Position numbers and translations under genes: made by a program. Shown here piece after piece: positions 1 through 12,543 of a stretch of 64,000 nucleotides of DNA. Under the pieces are notes generated by a model. That model was given only the letters and a program-made list of their open reading frames with translations. It was not told where the DNA came from and made no database searches. The first letter of the stretch is position 1; each line of letters starts with the position of its first letter. Origin of the DNA: Siphonodentalium dalli (lineage: Eukaryota; Mollusca; Scaphopoda; Gadilida; Siphonodentaliidae); assembly GCA_032622095.1 (NCBI GenBank), contig CP136067.1:119874030-119938029 (forward strand), given 5' to 3'.

Positions 1-523
1 TTTCTATAGTCTCTGAGTCGTGGAATAAGGTAATCAGATTTCCATTATTTGAAAGTCTGTTGAGTACGAAGTAATGTTACGGGTGGCAGATTAGCCGGAA
101 TGCGAAAATACCAATTGTCGTTGTCGAGAATTTTTTGGACAGTTTTCAAGAAAATGTGACAAATAAATGTTATATTATATGCATACCAGTCCCATATACT
201 CATATATGTCATTGTATAGTCACTAGTCAGTGAGTGGCTTGAGTTTGCGCCCCGTATCAACATATTTTTTTACACAACCATGTGTGCCACGCGTTTCCCA
301 AGCTACTGTCCGTGAATTATTTTGATTACATCTTGTACACGGAAATTCGTAATTTAATTTATGGCTCCAGCCATAAAAAAAACTTTGATTTTAAGATAAC
401 ACATTAACATGAACGTTTACAGAATACATCTTCGACTCAAATTACTTAGTTTTCTATATATTATCGATATTAGATCGTTGTTACCACCGGTAATTTATTG
501 AAAATGGCGTACAGTACCACTTT
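1..523. other. no gene seen
   Basis: AT-rich sequence with no convincing coding frame or RNA gene. A short hairpin around 360-376 (TTTATGGCTCCAGCCATAAA) resembles the one at 6229-6258. Confidence 0.4.
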
Positions 524-2207
524 TAGTGTAGTGACTTAGCGTTTTTTTTTGGAACGGACTGGCCAAAAGTGCCATTTTTTTATATTTTGTCAAGTTATGT
601 GTGCTCTTTCAGAAAGTGAACTAGAAACAGGTTTCTGATCAATATTAACCCTTGTTTTCAGTATAAATCCATGATGGCGGCCAAATTCAATCATTATTTC
701 ACCCTGACGTTCCAACTGGTATACAATTTGAGGCGCATGCATAATAAAGGCATCATTCAACCTGACATTGTCATATTTTGAAGATAGTAGCAACCCAGGC
801 TGACCAAATTGGAAATTTATCACTTTTTGTACAAAAAACATGCAATTTTGTCATATAATCATTCTCGTTTCAATTATTTCGGAATAATAAACAGACAATT
901 TCTCAAAATGTTTCAGTGTAGATCAAAGGTTAAGGTCTTAGCATTTTTGGACATGTATACTCTAATCAAAACATACAATATCTAGGACACATTCTTAACC
1001 GTATTTTAGAAATATTTGATTATGTTACCCCTCACCCCAAAAATCATGAAATATTGTTTTTGTGATAAGCATCTGATAGAACATGGATGAGAATCTATAA
1101 AGGACACTATTTGATCACATTTCTAAATACTGCAATAGCAGTTACATACACAATGACCAAAGTTGAAATATAACATCTTTTTCGACAAAAAATATGCAAT
1201 TTTGTAAGAAAATCCTCGTCATTTCAAATATTCTGGTCCAATAAATGGTCATTTACTCATAGGATATTTGCGATAGTTCACAATGTTCGGTCTTATATGT
1301 TTTGGATATATATACTGAAAACGATGAATACATTGTATGTGTTTAATATGCAACAACGTTTCAGAAAACTTCGTTTATGTTACCCCTCACCCCAAAAATC
1401 ACGAAAATGTGACTTGTTGTAAGGATTCAATAAATCTTTGGTTAAATCTTATAAAGTGAGTTTGTCGATCGCAATTCATCATATATTATAATGTAACAAT
1501 CTCATTGTCAGTATACTGTTGAAATTAACAATTGTGTGCCTAATAACAATTTATTTGATCATTTCAAATATGTTCAACCAATAGAATGGCAATATGCAAT
1601 AATATACAATATGCGGTCTTAAAAGTTTCGAAAATGAACATCGAATATATATATACAACACATATAAGGGTATATACATGTAATGTTTTGGTGAAATAAA
1701 ATAAAAATAAAAGAATCTATAATACCATTAATGGATATATTTGACCCAATATTATTGACTTGTGTAATCTAGCACTCAAGAGGTGTGTATATATAGATAT
1801 GCATTTCAGGTCACAACTTTAAATTGGTAATCAATAATACACATAAAGATGGCCAATCTTTGTTTATACTGTGTTCTTAAATTCATGTTTGTTATGTTAT
1901 ATAACTATAATGTTCACAGACTGATAATACCAGCCGATAGAGAGCAACTCATAGATTGTCATGTTACCGCTGCCTGTGTTTATACGTTGAACAAATATTT
2001 TAAGCACACAATTATATCTACATAACTCTGTGTATGGTAAATCAGCGTTTGCACATTTGCATCTGTTACAAGTTTGTGATTTTCAACAACACTTAATGAG
2101 TTCTGAGCACACAGCTGCAGCTTGGCATGACAAGTGTACCACAATCCTACCTGGTAGGCAGCTCGTTTCATATGTACCACACCACATATATATGACAGTA
2201 ACACTTC

Positions 2208-2417
2208 TTATATTAGTCTGAGTAGAAACTTCATTAGTGACTGGGCGTAATCATTAAAAGTAGATACTATATCGCATGCAGGTACAATCATATCCACAAG
2301 AACGCCTCCATCAAATATCTTGCACTGAACATTTTTAGGTGGGTCCGATATATCTCCAATTGCTTCCCGGATACATCCCAGCAAATCAGATTGTGTCCCC
2401 TTGAATTTACCTCCCAT
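2208..2417 (-). pseudogene. Repeat-protein remnant, left arm
   Basis: A 69-codon frame containing CKIFDGGVLVDMIVPA and FNDYAQ. The plus strand of the other arm carries FDGGVLV, then FNDY (from 2679), which confirms the inverted duplication. The sequence resembles a multicopy uncharacterised protein seen in many invertebrate genomes, recalled as having a conserved 'LDGA.VNML...F.DYA' segment; that is memory, not a search. The frame ends where the left arm jumps to the tail region, so the copy is internally deleted and non-functional. Confidence 0.55.
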
Positions 2418-2678
2418 AGATAAGGCGGGGGAAATAGCCGACTCTCATGAGAGAAAAACACGTCTGGTTCGGGGAGTTCTAGCCATCTCGTTATTGTTGA
2501 TGAACTATCTGTTAAACCGACCGATCAACCCTCCATTTCCTTTCAATTTGATGTTCTCCTGTTTCTGCCCTTGATCGTTTGGAATAGCGGAGAAGCGATT
2601 TCGGGTTTTTTGAACTGCCCAAATGTTGTTCGAACACACTATTACAAGAAATAAAATATTGGATATACGTGCAAGATA

Positions 2679-3135
2679 TTTGATGGAGGCGTTCTTGTGC
2701 ATATAAATGTGCCTGCGATAGGACCTACATGTACTTTTAATGATTACATAATCACCAATGAAGTTTCTACTATACAAACTAAGAAGTGTTAATGTCATGT
2801 GTGTTGTGTGGGATAGGTATATTGAAAGCAGCACAAAAGGCAGCACTAATGAGAATCGTGGTATAGGTCTTGGACGAGAAGTTGGTGGCCAAACTAAGAT
2901 TCCAAAAAAATGGAACGACTTCCTCCGTCATTCTGACAATAAGCTTGAACTTTTTGTATTCCTGACAAGTAATGCATCAGAACATGATGCTAAAGTGTTA
3001 AACATGACAGATTGTTCGTCAACTCTCAAAATAGCAAATTCTTCCTAGTAAATCTTGAGAAAATGTTGTCAGGAGGAAGTTGATATTAGAATTGTGCCGC
3101 ACATTATCCATGCGCTTTCTTGTGGGCTGACGACC
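2679..3135 (+). pseudogene. Repeat-protein remnant, right arm (central part)
   Basis: Successive fragments follow the order of the same multicopy invertebrate repeat protein: FDGGVLV and FNDY at 2679-2735; then, after stops, a segment at 2795-3048 with VVWDRYIESSTKGSTNE, KIPKKWNDFLRH and NKLELFVFL; then EEVDIRIVPHIIHAL at 3073-3120, which matches the family's acidic 'EEADTR' block. Stops and frame changes separate the pieces, so this is decayed. The function of the family is not known to me; its many copies suggest it belongs to a transposon. Confidence 0.6.
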
Positions 3136-3610
3136 ACCCGTCCTGGTAATGGTCATCGGTCTGTTTTCAAAGTTTACGGATGCTAACAGTGGTGGTGATA
3201 CATGTGTTTCTCTAGAAACAGGCAAAACTAAAACATTGTACCATGACAACAGCACATTTTCCGCTCTGGGCGATGACAATTGTTATCACTACCCAATTTT
3301 CATTCGATATCTGATTTTGATACCACTTTGTTCTTCCATATAAAGGGCAGAAAAAGTTTCTGGATAGCATGGAAATATTATCCCGTTATCACAGATACAT
3401 GTACATTTCTTCTATAGGCGAATCAACCTTTTATTCAACTAGATTCGTCCTCATATATTTTCAAAGAACTCGAACATTTCATTACCATTAATTAATATAA
3501 AGGTTGTCAAAAGTTGCTGATAACGAGGCATATGAAGAGAATTCTCCAAAACTTGTCGGTCAAAAGGGGCCATAATACAGCATATGAAATGAGCCATATA
3601 CCAGGCAGGA

Positions 3611-3814
3611 TTGTGGTACACTTGTCATGACATAACAATTCCAATACATGGCCCGCATGACTGGGAATGGACAGTTGAAGATCATGGATGTAAACCATTG
3701 TGGACTACATTACCAGAAGCTGCAGCTGTGTGTTCAGAACTCATCAAGTGTTGTTGCAAATCCCAAACTTGTAACAGGTGCAAATGTGCAATAGCTGATA
3801 TACCATGCACATAA
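3611..3814 (+). pseudogene. Cysteine-rich (CXC-like) tail of the repeat protein
   Basis: The frame contains LWTTLPEAAAVCSELIKC followed by CCCK, C..C.C and IPCT. A 'W..LP.A...C.EL..C.CK..C...C.C....L.CT' tail resembles the tesmin/TSO1-type CXC domain found at the C-terminus of this multicopy invertebrate protein family (from memory). It sits downstream of the central remnants, in the order expected for one protein. The left arm keeps only the flanking part of this tail near 2065-2140. The start used here is only the first in-frame ATG. Confidence 0.55.
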
Positions 3815-5449
3815 TTATGCAGTTGTAATTGTGATATTAAGAATGCCTAAAATATTTGTTCAATGTATCAACATGGTCACCAGTATGGTCACCGGTGATT
3901 ATAACATGACAATCTATGAGTTGCTATATATCCGCTGGTATGATCAGACTGTGCACATTATAGTTATACAGGTACAACAAAACAAACGTGAATTTAAGAA
4001 CAGAGTATAAACAAAGATAGACCATCTTTATGATATGTGTATTATTGATAGACAAATTAAAGTTGTGATCTGAACTACATGTCTATATATACCCCCTCTT
4101 GTATGCTACAATTGTAGATTATATAAGTCAACACCTTCAAATATTTATGGTATAATAGACTTTTAGAATTTTATTCTAAGACATGACATGTATACACCTT
4201 TAAATGTGTTGTATTCGACAGTCATTTTTGAAACTTTCAAGGCCGCATGTGGTATACGATCTTGGGAAATGTTTGAGAAATTGCCCATATATTGGTTGAA
4301 AATATTTGAAATGATGGTTATTTTACCATAAAATATAGCTGTTATTAGGCATACAATTGTAAATTTAAACTGTATACTGTCAATGAGATTGTTACATAAC
4401 AATATATGACTAATTGTCATCGACAAACTCACTTTATAAGATTTAACCAAAGATTTATTGAATCTTTACAACCAAGTCATATTTTCGTGATTTTTGGGGT
4501 GAGGGGTAACATAAACCAACTTTTCTGAAACGTTGTTACATATTAACCACATAAAATGTATTCATTATTTTCAGTATATATGTCCCAAACATTTAAGACC
4601 AAACATTTTGAACTATCGCAAATATCCTATGTGTACATGACCATTTATTGGACCAAAATATTTGAAATGACGAGGATTTTCTTACCAAATTGCATATTTT
4701 AGTCGAAAAAGTTGTAAATTTCAACTTTGGTCATTGTGTGTGTAATTGCAATTACAGTATTTAGAAATGTGATCGAATAGTATCCTTTATATATTCTCAT
4801 CCATGTTCTATCGGATGTTTATCACAAAAACAAAATTTCATGATTTTTGGGGTGAGGGGTAACATAATCCAAAATGTCTAAAATATGGTTACGAATTTGT
4901 CCTAGATGTTGTATATTTTGTTTGCAGTATACATGTCTGAAATTTTTAAGATCTTAACCTTTGATCTGCACTGAAACAGTTTTGAGAAATTATCTGTTTA
5001 TTATTCCGAAATAATTGAAACGAGAATGATTTTATGACAAAATTTCATGCTTTTGGTCCAAAAAGTGATAATTTTCCAATTTGGTCAGCCTGGATTGCTA
5101 ATATCTTCAAAATATGACAATGCCGGATGGAATGACGCCTTTATTATGCATGTGCCTTAAATTGTATACCAGTTGGAACGTCATGGTGAAATAATGATTG
5201 AATTTGGCCGCCATAATCGATTTATACTGAAACAAGGGTTAATATTGATCAGAAACCTGTTTCTAGTTCACTTTCTGAAAGAGCACACCTAACTTGACAT
5301 AATATAAAAAAATGGCACTTTTGGCCAGTCCGTTCCAATATGACAAAATTTTGTCGCTAAGTCACTACACTATTTAAACAAATTAGTAACATACGTGATG
5401 GTGGTGGTTCAACGCTGTCGGCTGTATATATATTTTACCATGTCTCACT

Positions 5450-6000
5450 TTTTATACGCCCTTTCGAAAAAAAGGTCGTATCAAGTAATCAGTCTGTCCG
5501 TCCGTCTTTCTGTCTAGCCGTCCGTCCGTCCGCTAACATTTTTTTTTATTTCCGATCGATAACTCCGGATTGGATTATTGTATCTGAACCAAAGTTGGTA
5601 TGTGTGTTTCCCAGTTACAAGAACGGGCCAAGTTAGAATATGGGTTCCGTCAAATTATTTTACATGAGTTACGGCCATTTTCGACTTAGAATTTTGGTTT
5701 CCGACAGATAACTCCAGTTTGGATTATTTGATCTGAACCAAAGTTGGTATGCTTATTTCCCCAGCTAAAGACACAGGCCAAGTTCAATTATTTTTACATG
5801 AGTTACGGCCCTTTTTCGACTTAGAATTTGACCGATTTCATAACACTTCGGTTTCCGACCGGTAACTCCTGTTTGGATTATTTGATTTGAACCAAATCTG
5901 GTATGTGTGTTTCGCAGCTAAAACTACAGGCTAAATTTGAATATGGGTTCTGTCCAATTATTTTCACATGAGTTTCAGCCATTTTTCAACATAATTTTAC
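5450..6000 (+). repeat. Dispersed repeat with three ~150-bp internal units
   Basis: Starts with a CGTCCGTC-rich stretch, then repeats the phrases GATAACTCC, GAACCAAAGTTGGTATG and CATGAGTTACGGCC three times. An inverted, shorter relative lies at 53640-53975. No coding potential is seen. Confidence 0.75.
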
Positions 6001-7810
6001 CGCATTTTGGCATTAACTTTGGGTACATGCCAGTACCAGCCAGACATAACTAGGAGTCTAGGATATACATTAAAGGGGTACTGTGCACTAAATCCGGTCA
6101 TGGATGGGACCATCTCCTTTTATACTCAGCAGCATATATATGTAACAAATGAATTATTTTGAGTCATGGATTAGTGCAAATACACTCCAGTTCTATATGA
6201 CCGATACAAACAACAAGGTATTTATAATGGATATGAATTTATGACTCCAGTCATAAATTCATTTTCATTATAATTATCATGTTTTTGCATCGTTCATTGA
6301 ACACCGGCACGAGGGTATTTTGCACTACTCCATGCCAGAATAGCTGAAGTACATACTATCATGTACTGTATACTGGTCTTTTTGGTCTTCAGAAACGTCC
6401 AAACCCCCACCACTCCATTAACCAAACTATGGGGTCTCGATGGGGGAATGGTCCTCCGATGTGTCAATATTTCAATTCTTTAATCTCAATAAACCAATAC
6501 ATATGTGGTATGTGAGATATACAAATGAAAATACTAATACATGACAAAAGCACATTTTAACAGGTACATATAGTAATATAATAGTACATGTATATCTAAT
6601 ATCAATATATGAATTGAAGGCACATCCACCCAGAACTTATGTCATAAAACCATTAAGTGTGAGGGAAAATCAATAATTATGATAATGTCGTTTTAATGAG
6701 TCGATTGCGGCGTGTTCTAAATTATTCCATGTACATGTACTGCATGTATAGTTGCACTATAGCGTTCATGTCAGCAAAACATGGGATGTACAAAAATATC
6801 GAGCAAAACAAAATGAACAAAAAGATAACGACCAAGCCGGAGTTGATGTGCCTGTTACAGTATACAGACTATCTATTTATTTGATACACTCGCGTCATTC
6901 ACACAGGAATGCTGTCATAGTGACGTGCATAAGATACATGTTTAACTGCTGATTTGATTCGATGGGGCACATGAGCTACGGCAAAAGTTTGAATTTGATA
7001 AATATATCGTATATATATGGTCAAAGTCTGGTATGTTTTAATACGGTATAGAACAGAACAGAAATTAATATTTCACCATATATAAGCCGAAATTAATTTT
7101 GTATTCGAATATTAGATTTTTTGTCATTCGACATATTTGACATAGACGGTTGCTAATAGGCCCCATCGCATCAAGTGCATGTCCACATCAAGCAAATCCT
7201 GCGTACTCAGCGAGGATCAATCGATCCATGTAAAAATCGTGTTCATGCCAACTGAACGGCAGGCTATTTCACGAAATCGATGATCCCGTCAATGAAAATA
7301 CCAATGTCACGTGATTACATTCAAGTTCGGGGAATCACCGTGGGAAATATGGGTCAGTATTATGTTGTGACTGTCACATAAATACACATCATAGTGTTTG
7401 CCACCCCATATACTGTGCATGTATGCGATTAAAATGTAACATAACGTGTCCGAAATAACGTGGACGACTTATCCAATAATTTCGCTTGATTTAAAGGCCT
7501 TTATACATGTACATGAGTGCAGAGATGTGGCGACATTAGGGGATTGGGGTGTCTCATTCCTCCCAAATTTTAGACAAGAGTGGATCGAATTGTTCCGATA
7601 GTTTGATTACCATGCGTATTTAGTGTGCAATTAGTTGTTTTTAGACCTAACGTCGAATGGTTTCCTATGTGCATCCTCCAACAGAGACTCTCTCATCAAG
7701 TCAGGTCAAGAAATTAAATTGTTTGTCTCGAGAAAACAGCATGAACACCACAAAGTGCGAATGCCTTTCTGAACAAACCCAATCACCCATCGGCAATCAG
7801 TCAATGAGGC
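6001..7810. other. no gene seen
   Basis: No supported gene or element. The only structure noted is a short palindrome at about 6229-6258 (GAATTTATGACT / AGTCATAAATTC). Confidence 0.4.
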
Positions 7811-7817
7811 ATGTATA

Positions 7818-7887
7818 ATCTTTGCAGCAATAAAATGTCAGGTTACATTTGTATCAGATATTTTCTGGCAATCATTATCTTGCTGGC
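7818..7887. repeat. Hairpin repeat, copy 1
   Basis: An imperfect inverted repeat running from ATCTTTGCAGCAA to TTATCTTGCTGGC. A better-preserved copy is at 36619-36711, flanked by GGGCGTAATC and GTACGCGCCC. Confidence 0.6.
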
Positions 7888-10338
7888 TCATGTGAATGCG
7901 CCATAATTCAGGACATTGATCTCATCATCTAATCTTGGTTACATGCTTCTATGGACAGGTAGTCGGTGGTATATCCAATTTTCCCAGCTAAGATGTGCAG
8001 TTAGATCGAGGAAAAAATAATTAACCACGAGTTTGAGCACAATAAGTAGGAGCGCATGCTGATTAACACTCAAGTTGGTGAAAATTGGGGGTGAGTGTCA
8101 AAAATTCTGGAATAAAGATTTATTGGTTGTGCATGCGTCCTCATATAAAATTACATATATTTTATTTCACTCATAATACACATACGTGTGTAACATGAGG
8201 TCGTTCAAAATAACAATCTTGAATCAAGGAATTGCGTTGGTAGTATACTTGTATGCATTTCACAAGTCATTAGTTTTCTATATTTCGGTGTATAGGGTGT
8301 GTATATTCAAAGAATGTCAATGATTGTGATGGGCAGATTAGGTTGTAAGGGAGGCGGCGAACCGAACATCGTATATACTTAGGGGTGTTTATACATTAGC
8401 CAGATAAGATCCTATTCTCTTTAGCCGGTAACGATAACAATAGAGTGTTTATACTTCGCCTGGTAAGAATTTCAGCTATCCGGATACGCAGCTATTCGGT
8501 TTTCATTTTCTGGATATTAAATTATTCAATACAAGCAACTTGTTGTCGTATAGATTCTAATTCGCTCTGCATGTAAGTTAGATCTTTATCTGGTATCATG
8601 CCGTCATGGATGATTGCCTTTCAACAATTAACTCGAGCAATAGTGTGGTGTTAGCACTGATAGACCAGTCCTCTTTTCGCCTGTGTATATGGGTCAGTAT
8701 GTCAGTTTGATCGTCTCTATCAGCCGCCCATCGGTGGACACGAACCTTGATTATTCGGTGGTCACGCACCTTGATTATAAGCTATTATTTTAAATACTAA
8801 CGGATGATGGTACACGTACTCTGCATGTGCATGGTACATTTGTTGCGCATTCGAGGGAATTAAATGTGCATGTTCATGTGTAAGCTTGTCGACCTTGTAT
8901 GAGTTAGAGATAAGTAATATCTTCGTGCAAAAAACGGCTCACCTTCCTGCATACTGTTTACAACTATCTATAGCCTAGCCCCTATATTTTGACACCTGCA
9001 TGGTGACGACACAGGGATGCACATACTGTACAAACAAGTCTATACAAACAACATCGGCGATATGTACAAAGCGGGTGTATTATACACATACGTAATTATC
9101 CATGTATATATATGGTTTATACACACCCAAAACTCTGCCGTTCTATATTGCCGGCACGAGGTATCCTCGTGTCGCGTTTTGAGTTAAAGAGTGACTTCGA
9201 GATCGGCTGCAGCTTCGGTCAGAGCCGATATCGGAAATAAGTCTGCGCATGTCCATATCCGAGGAATTTCGAACAACCATGACCGCGGCTGCAGCCGCAA
9301 CGAATGCCACTTTCAGTATCCAATACAAATCATCGAATTTGAGGGTCTGGTATCATAAACTATATAGGGTTATCTGTTGAACTTGATCAGACCCAATGCT
9401 GTATATTTGATACTTTAAGAGCATTAATTATATATAAATAAATATTATTAGTTTATATAGGCCTAGACGGGTATATACGATCGGTTATATGACCTAGGCA
9501 TATAAAAAAAACATCGAAATTCGGAATTAACTATAACTCCAGGTTTCCAAAAATAGTTTCATAAAATTAGATAGATAAGTGTTTTCCTAAAACAACCATC
9601 GAACCCAAAGATAAAAATCTACATGTATCAACTACACATTAATTTTTTCATTCATTCAATCATTGTCCGCCTTTTTCATTTATTCAGTGGCCCCCATTTT
9701 GGATTTGATCGGTAGTACGGGAAGTCGCAACCAGGATTTTGTGGAAACGTGACGTCACATATCCTGGTCATGGTAACTTAATTCGAGGTCCCAAATCCGG
9801 CTGTGACTAGCTGCAGCAGATCTCGATGTCACTCAATAACACAAGTATCGTATTATGTATGCCGTCGCGCCGTGACCGTGTGATTATAATGCAGGGGCGT
9901 TTTCGTTGACTGGATATGAGGCCATGATTGTGTGTCTATACCAGAAATAAAAAATGCCGAAAGAGAAAAATAACGTGCAAATTCTAAAATGAAAAGAGCG
10001 TCTATTTCATTTCATGACGTGGACACAACAGCAACACAGACTCGGCAATAGAAACCGTTAATATCAATGTCAATCTAAATTCCGATGTTAGCAAATGATA
10101 ATCCTATCAAACAAGAATGTAATATGATATAATGGGATGCCGTGCATACACACAATAGCACAACCCAAAACAATACTCCGCGGGAGCGTATTGCATTAAT
10201 ATAATTATACCGTTGATACACGCGTAAGTATAATACACAATTAGCTTCGTACATCTTGCTGCACACATGTTATGTGACATTCTCATTTCACTGAAAGTTC
10301 ATAGACCCGCAAGGAAACTGGTGCTATTTTCGGTAACT
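7888..10338. other. no gene seen; 3' flank of desaturase gene
   Basis: No gene was recognised. A patch richer in CpG lies at 9140-9310 and contains a 61-codon minus-strand frame of low complexity that I do not trust. On the minus strand, an AATAAA (plus-strand TTTATT at 9679-9684) lies about 655 nt past the stop codon of the desaturase gene and could serve as its polyadenylation signal. This is speculative. Confidence 0.35.
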
Positions 10339-10561
10339 TTATGGCGCTAAGTGTCCCATGCCTATGTGCCGGAGACAATTTGCATGCGGATAATTTGGCG
10401 GCGGTACTTTCTTCCGTTTGAAAACGGAAATTTTCGTTTTGGCCTTTGGTCTTCCTCTTCCATAAAATATATCTTCGCCATATTCTCTGTCATCACATTC
10501 ATTAGTGTCGTGTAACCAATCGAACAAATATGAGTTGAAACCGAAATTTACGTGAAAATAC
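10339..10561 (-). CDS. Sterol desaturase-like gene, exon 5 (terminal)
   Basis: The acceptor TTCTTCTGCAG precedes 10561. The first base completes an AGG codon begun at the end of exon 4, and 73 residues follow to a TAA at 10339. It starts YFHVNFGFNSYLFDWLHDT, the conserved C-terminal block after the last histidine box in sterol C5-desaturases and related fatty acid hydroxylases (a 'YG..F...D...GT' pattern). The lysine/arginine-rich tail (KAKTK, FKRKK) is hydrophilic and probably cytosolic, as in endoplasmic-reticulum members of the family. Residues 252-324 of the joined product. The splice phase, the absence of stops and the conserved block make it solid. The very last residues, after FKRKK, are not recognised and may be lineage-specific. 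Confidence 0.85.
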
Positions 10562-10589
10562 CTGCAGAAGAAAGAAATGATTCAGATTA

Positions 10590-10884
10590 GGGTGACTTTA
10601 CATTGCTGTAGATCTGTATACATATCTGTGTGAAGTCACGTGTCGCGCATTACTGTGATCACAACATGATTACTGATAGTGAACGCGCGCTCATCAGTAC
10701 TCTGGTAATTGACAATTCACTATGCCTGTCGCGATGCCTCGGTGTTGACCATGAATTGTAACGGACACGATGTTTGCTCACACGAACGAATACCGTTTTC
10801 TTTCTGTGTGCATTTCTTTGTCAACCTGTTTACACTAGTATGCGTGTAGAACTGTATACAGATCTACAGCAATGTAAATGGACC
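10590..10884. mobile_element. Small foldback (MITE-like) element in intron 4 flank
   Basis: Arms of about 35 bp are mutual inverses: TTACATTGCTGTAGATCTGT near 10598 and ACAGATCTACAGCAATGTAA near 10857. The interior is non-coding. It starts about 28 bp into intron 4, upstream of the exon 5 acceptor. Confidence 0.7.
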
Positions 10885-11086
10885 TCTAGGGGAGTATTTA
10901 TTAAACACCTTATGTACTAGTAACCTTTTCTATACAAATTGAAATCTCCAATTCAGTTACAAAAAGTATACATTTGACCGGTCTGTTATTCATTTGGATG
11001 AGCGTTGATGTAATAAAAGCAGACGACATGAACAAAAACGGATAATTAAACAAGAGCAGAATGATTCATATTCATAGGTGGGGAAT

Positions 11087-11148
11087 GTTCAGATGATAAG
11101 TTCAACACACATATATATGATCGTTTGTTGAACTTATTATCTGAACAT
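11087..11148. repeat. Perfect-stem hairpin
   Basis: TGTTCAGATGATAAGTTCAAC is followed after about 20 nt by its near-exact inverse, GTTGAACTTATTATCTGAACA. Confidence 0.7.
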
Positions 11149-11164
11149 TTTCTAAGGGATAAAT

Positions 11165-11271
11165 ACAGTAATGCCCTAAATAATCGACTCCTTAACCACA
11201 GCAAAATTATGGGTAACTTTTCAGGATTTAGTCGGAAATATGGCTTGTTGCCATTCATCAGAAAGCTCTTG
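11165..11271. repeat. Half copy of the 203-bp palindromic element
   Basis: Matches one arm of the palindrome at 36714-36916 (CAGTAATGCCCTAAATAATC ... GCCATTCATC.GAAAGCTCTT). Only one arm is present here. Confidence 0.75.
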
Positions 11272-11504
11272 AGTATTTTGTATAGATATGGTTAATATGC
11301 GGCATTTATTCATAAGTCATATAACAGCGCTTACATCGGATCCGATATAGAGTGCATGTAAGGAAATATATAACCACTGTTGAATTACAGCTATGCTCTA
11401 ATTAATTGACCGGCCTTAACAAGGTTGATCACCGGTATTACCGCGGTACTTGATACAATCAACCACGGTCAATTTTAACAAGGGCTGTAACAATTCATCA
11501 TGAA

Positions 11505-11700
11505 TTCAATGTATCCATATCTTCAACATATCAAGAGGTATTAGACTGAATTTGATCAAAATATGTCATTTTGGGCGTGAATTTCTGGAGAATAATCAAA
11601 ATGTGTGTAATTTTGTGTTATAAGAGCTGCGTGTACGCCTTTTTGTTGAATCCCGAATTCCGGTTAAATATTGGGCATATGAATCCCGAGTACCAGTTAA
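11505..11700 (+). repeat. Dispersed repeat shared with 32340-32575
   Basis: Shared phrases include ATCAAGAGG.ATTAGACTGAA, GAGCTGCGT (AAGCTGCGT in the other copy) and TTTTTGTTGAATC. A G-run follows at 11760-11771. No coding potential. Confidence 0.6.
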
Positions 11701-11833
11701 CAGAGGGGAATGACTCCCACATACAGCCTGCAAATGGCATGAATGCCGCGTACCAAAAGAGGGGGGGGGGGTGATTCTCTTTTATATGCTGTACGTAGTA
11801 AACGGGCAGTACGCGGTACAGTACCAGTCAGAA

Positions 11834-12270
11834 GAAGTGGTATATTGAGGCGCGCCTTTAATGCGATATTGAGCGCGCTTAATTTCGAAAAAGGCACGAT
11901 TATTGCGCAATACCAAAAATCTGTCGCGCTTATTATTGCGATATTGAGCGCAAAATTTCACACAGACGCGATAGTGTTATATTTATGTTAGATAAATACT
12001 GTGCATATATATATATAGTGTACATATAGTGCATATATTATACATATACACATTGTCTCTATTTATGAAATAAACAATATAGAAGAAGCAATCATTTGCT
12101 TTAAATGTCTCAATTTTGAGCGAAAGATGCCGCAATATTAAGCGCGAAATATTGCGATATTAAGCGCAAAATATTGCAATAATCTCGAAAGCGGCCCGCT
12201 TATAAGCGTTTCCACTTGCAATATAATTGCGATATTGGGAGCGAAAATAGCGCGCTTAATATACCACTTC
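11834..12270. mobile_element. MITE with GAAGTGGTATATT termini
   Basis: The terminal inverted repeats GAAGTGGTATATTGAGG and its near-inverse TTAATATACCACTTC bound 437 bp. The interior repeats the phrase GCGATATTGAGCGC (or with TAAGCGC) many times in both orientations, with a TA-rich centre at 12005-12050. No coding capacity. It lies in intron 4 of the desaturase gene. Confidence 0.75.
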
Positions 12271-12422
12271 CTTTGACTAGTACTGTATTCAGATGAAGTC
12301 ACCATATAATCTCCTTTTAGTTTAGCTTAATATGACATGCCTGGTAATTCCAATAAATCGCAATGCGATTTTAAATGTATAATATCATATATCCCAATTA
12401 TTTCAATCCCAATATTAAATAC

Positions 12423-12543
12423 CTGTGATGATTATCATGCCACAGTGTTGGTGGTTGCCATGGCCACCACGACTCCATCATAACCCCCGAATGATCCATC
12501 AAACCAAAGTAGTATACGTAAAGTAAGGTGGTAACATATACAC
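12423..12543 (-). CDS. Sterol desaturase-like gene, exon 4
   Basis: Starts with GT after the acceptor CATTCCAG at 12547-12544, completing a Gly codon opened by exon 3 (phase 1). It reads VYVTTLLYVYYFGLMDHSG, then WWPWQPPTLWHDNHH, and ends AG before the donor GTATTT (phase 2, matched by exon 5). DHSG corresponds to the 'HDG' of lathosterol oxidase, and HDNHH (residues 246-250) is the third histidine box, which with HRGLH and HKTHH of exon 3 should bind the di-iron centre. The spacing from PLH in exon 3 to this HSG is the same as I recall for human SC5D, which supports the choice of acceptor. Strikingly, the acceptor and the first 26 nt are the last copy of the 35-bp minisatellite that fills the intron next to it. 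Confidence 0.85.

Larger units (their letters stand above)
524..5373. mobile_element. Large head-to-head inverted-repeat element
   Basis: The outer ends are mutual inverses: TAGTGTAGTGACTTAGCG near 524 and CGCTAAGTCACTACACTA ending near 5371. Similarity continues inwards through both arms: 546-2170 on the left matches the inverse of about 3600-5340 on the right, and further inside 2220-2430 matches the inverse of about 2640-2770. The right arm is longer because it keeps coding remnants (about 2780-3590 and 3630-3720) missing from the left. Both arms contain the phrase ACCCCTCACCCCAAAAATCA, or its complement, twice. The simplest reading is two divergent copies of one element in opposite orientation, or one foldback element with a partly deleted arm. 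A TA pair at each end could be a target duplication, but this is weak. The superfamily is not recognised. Confidence 0.8.

Noticed and set aside
9143-9328. Minus-strand frame in a CpG-rich patch as an exon of the desaturase gene
   Set aside because: Ala- and Ser/Arg-rich, no family similarity, and it lies downstream of the gene's stop codon.
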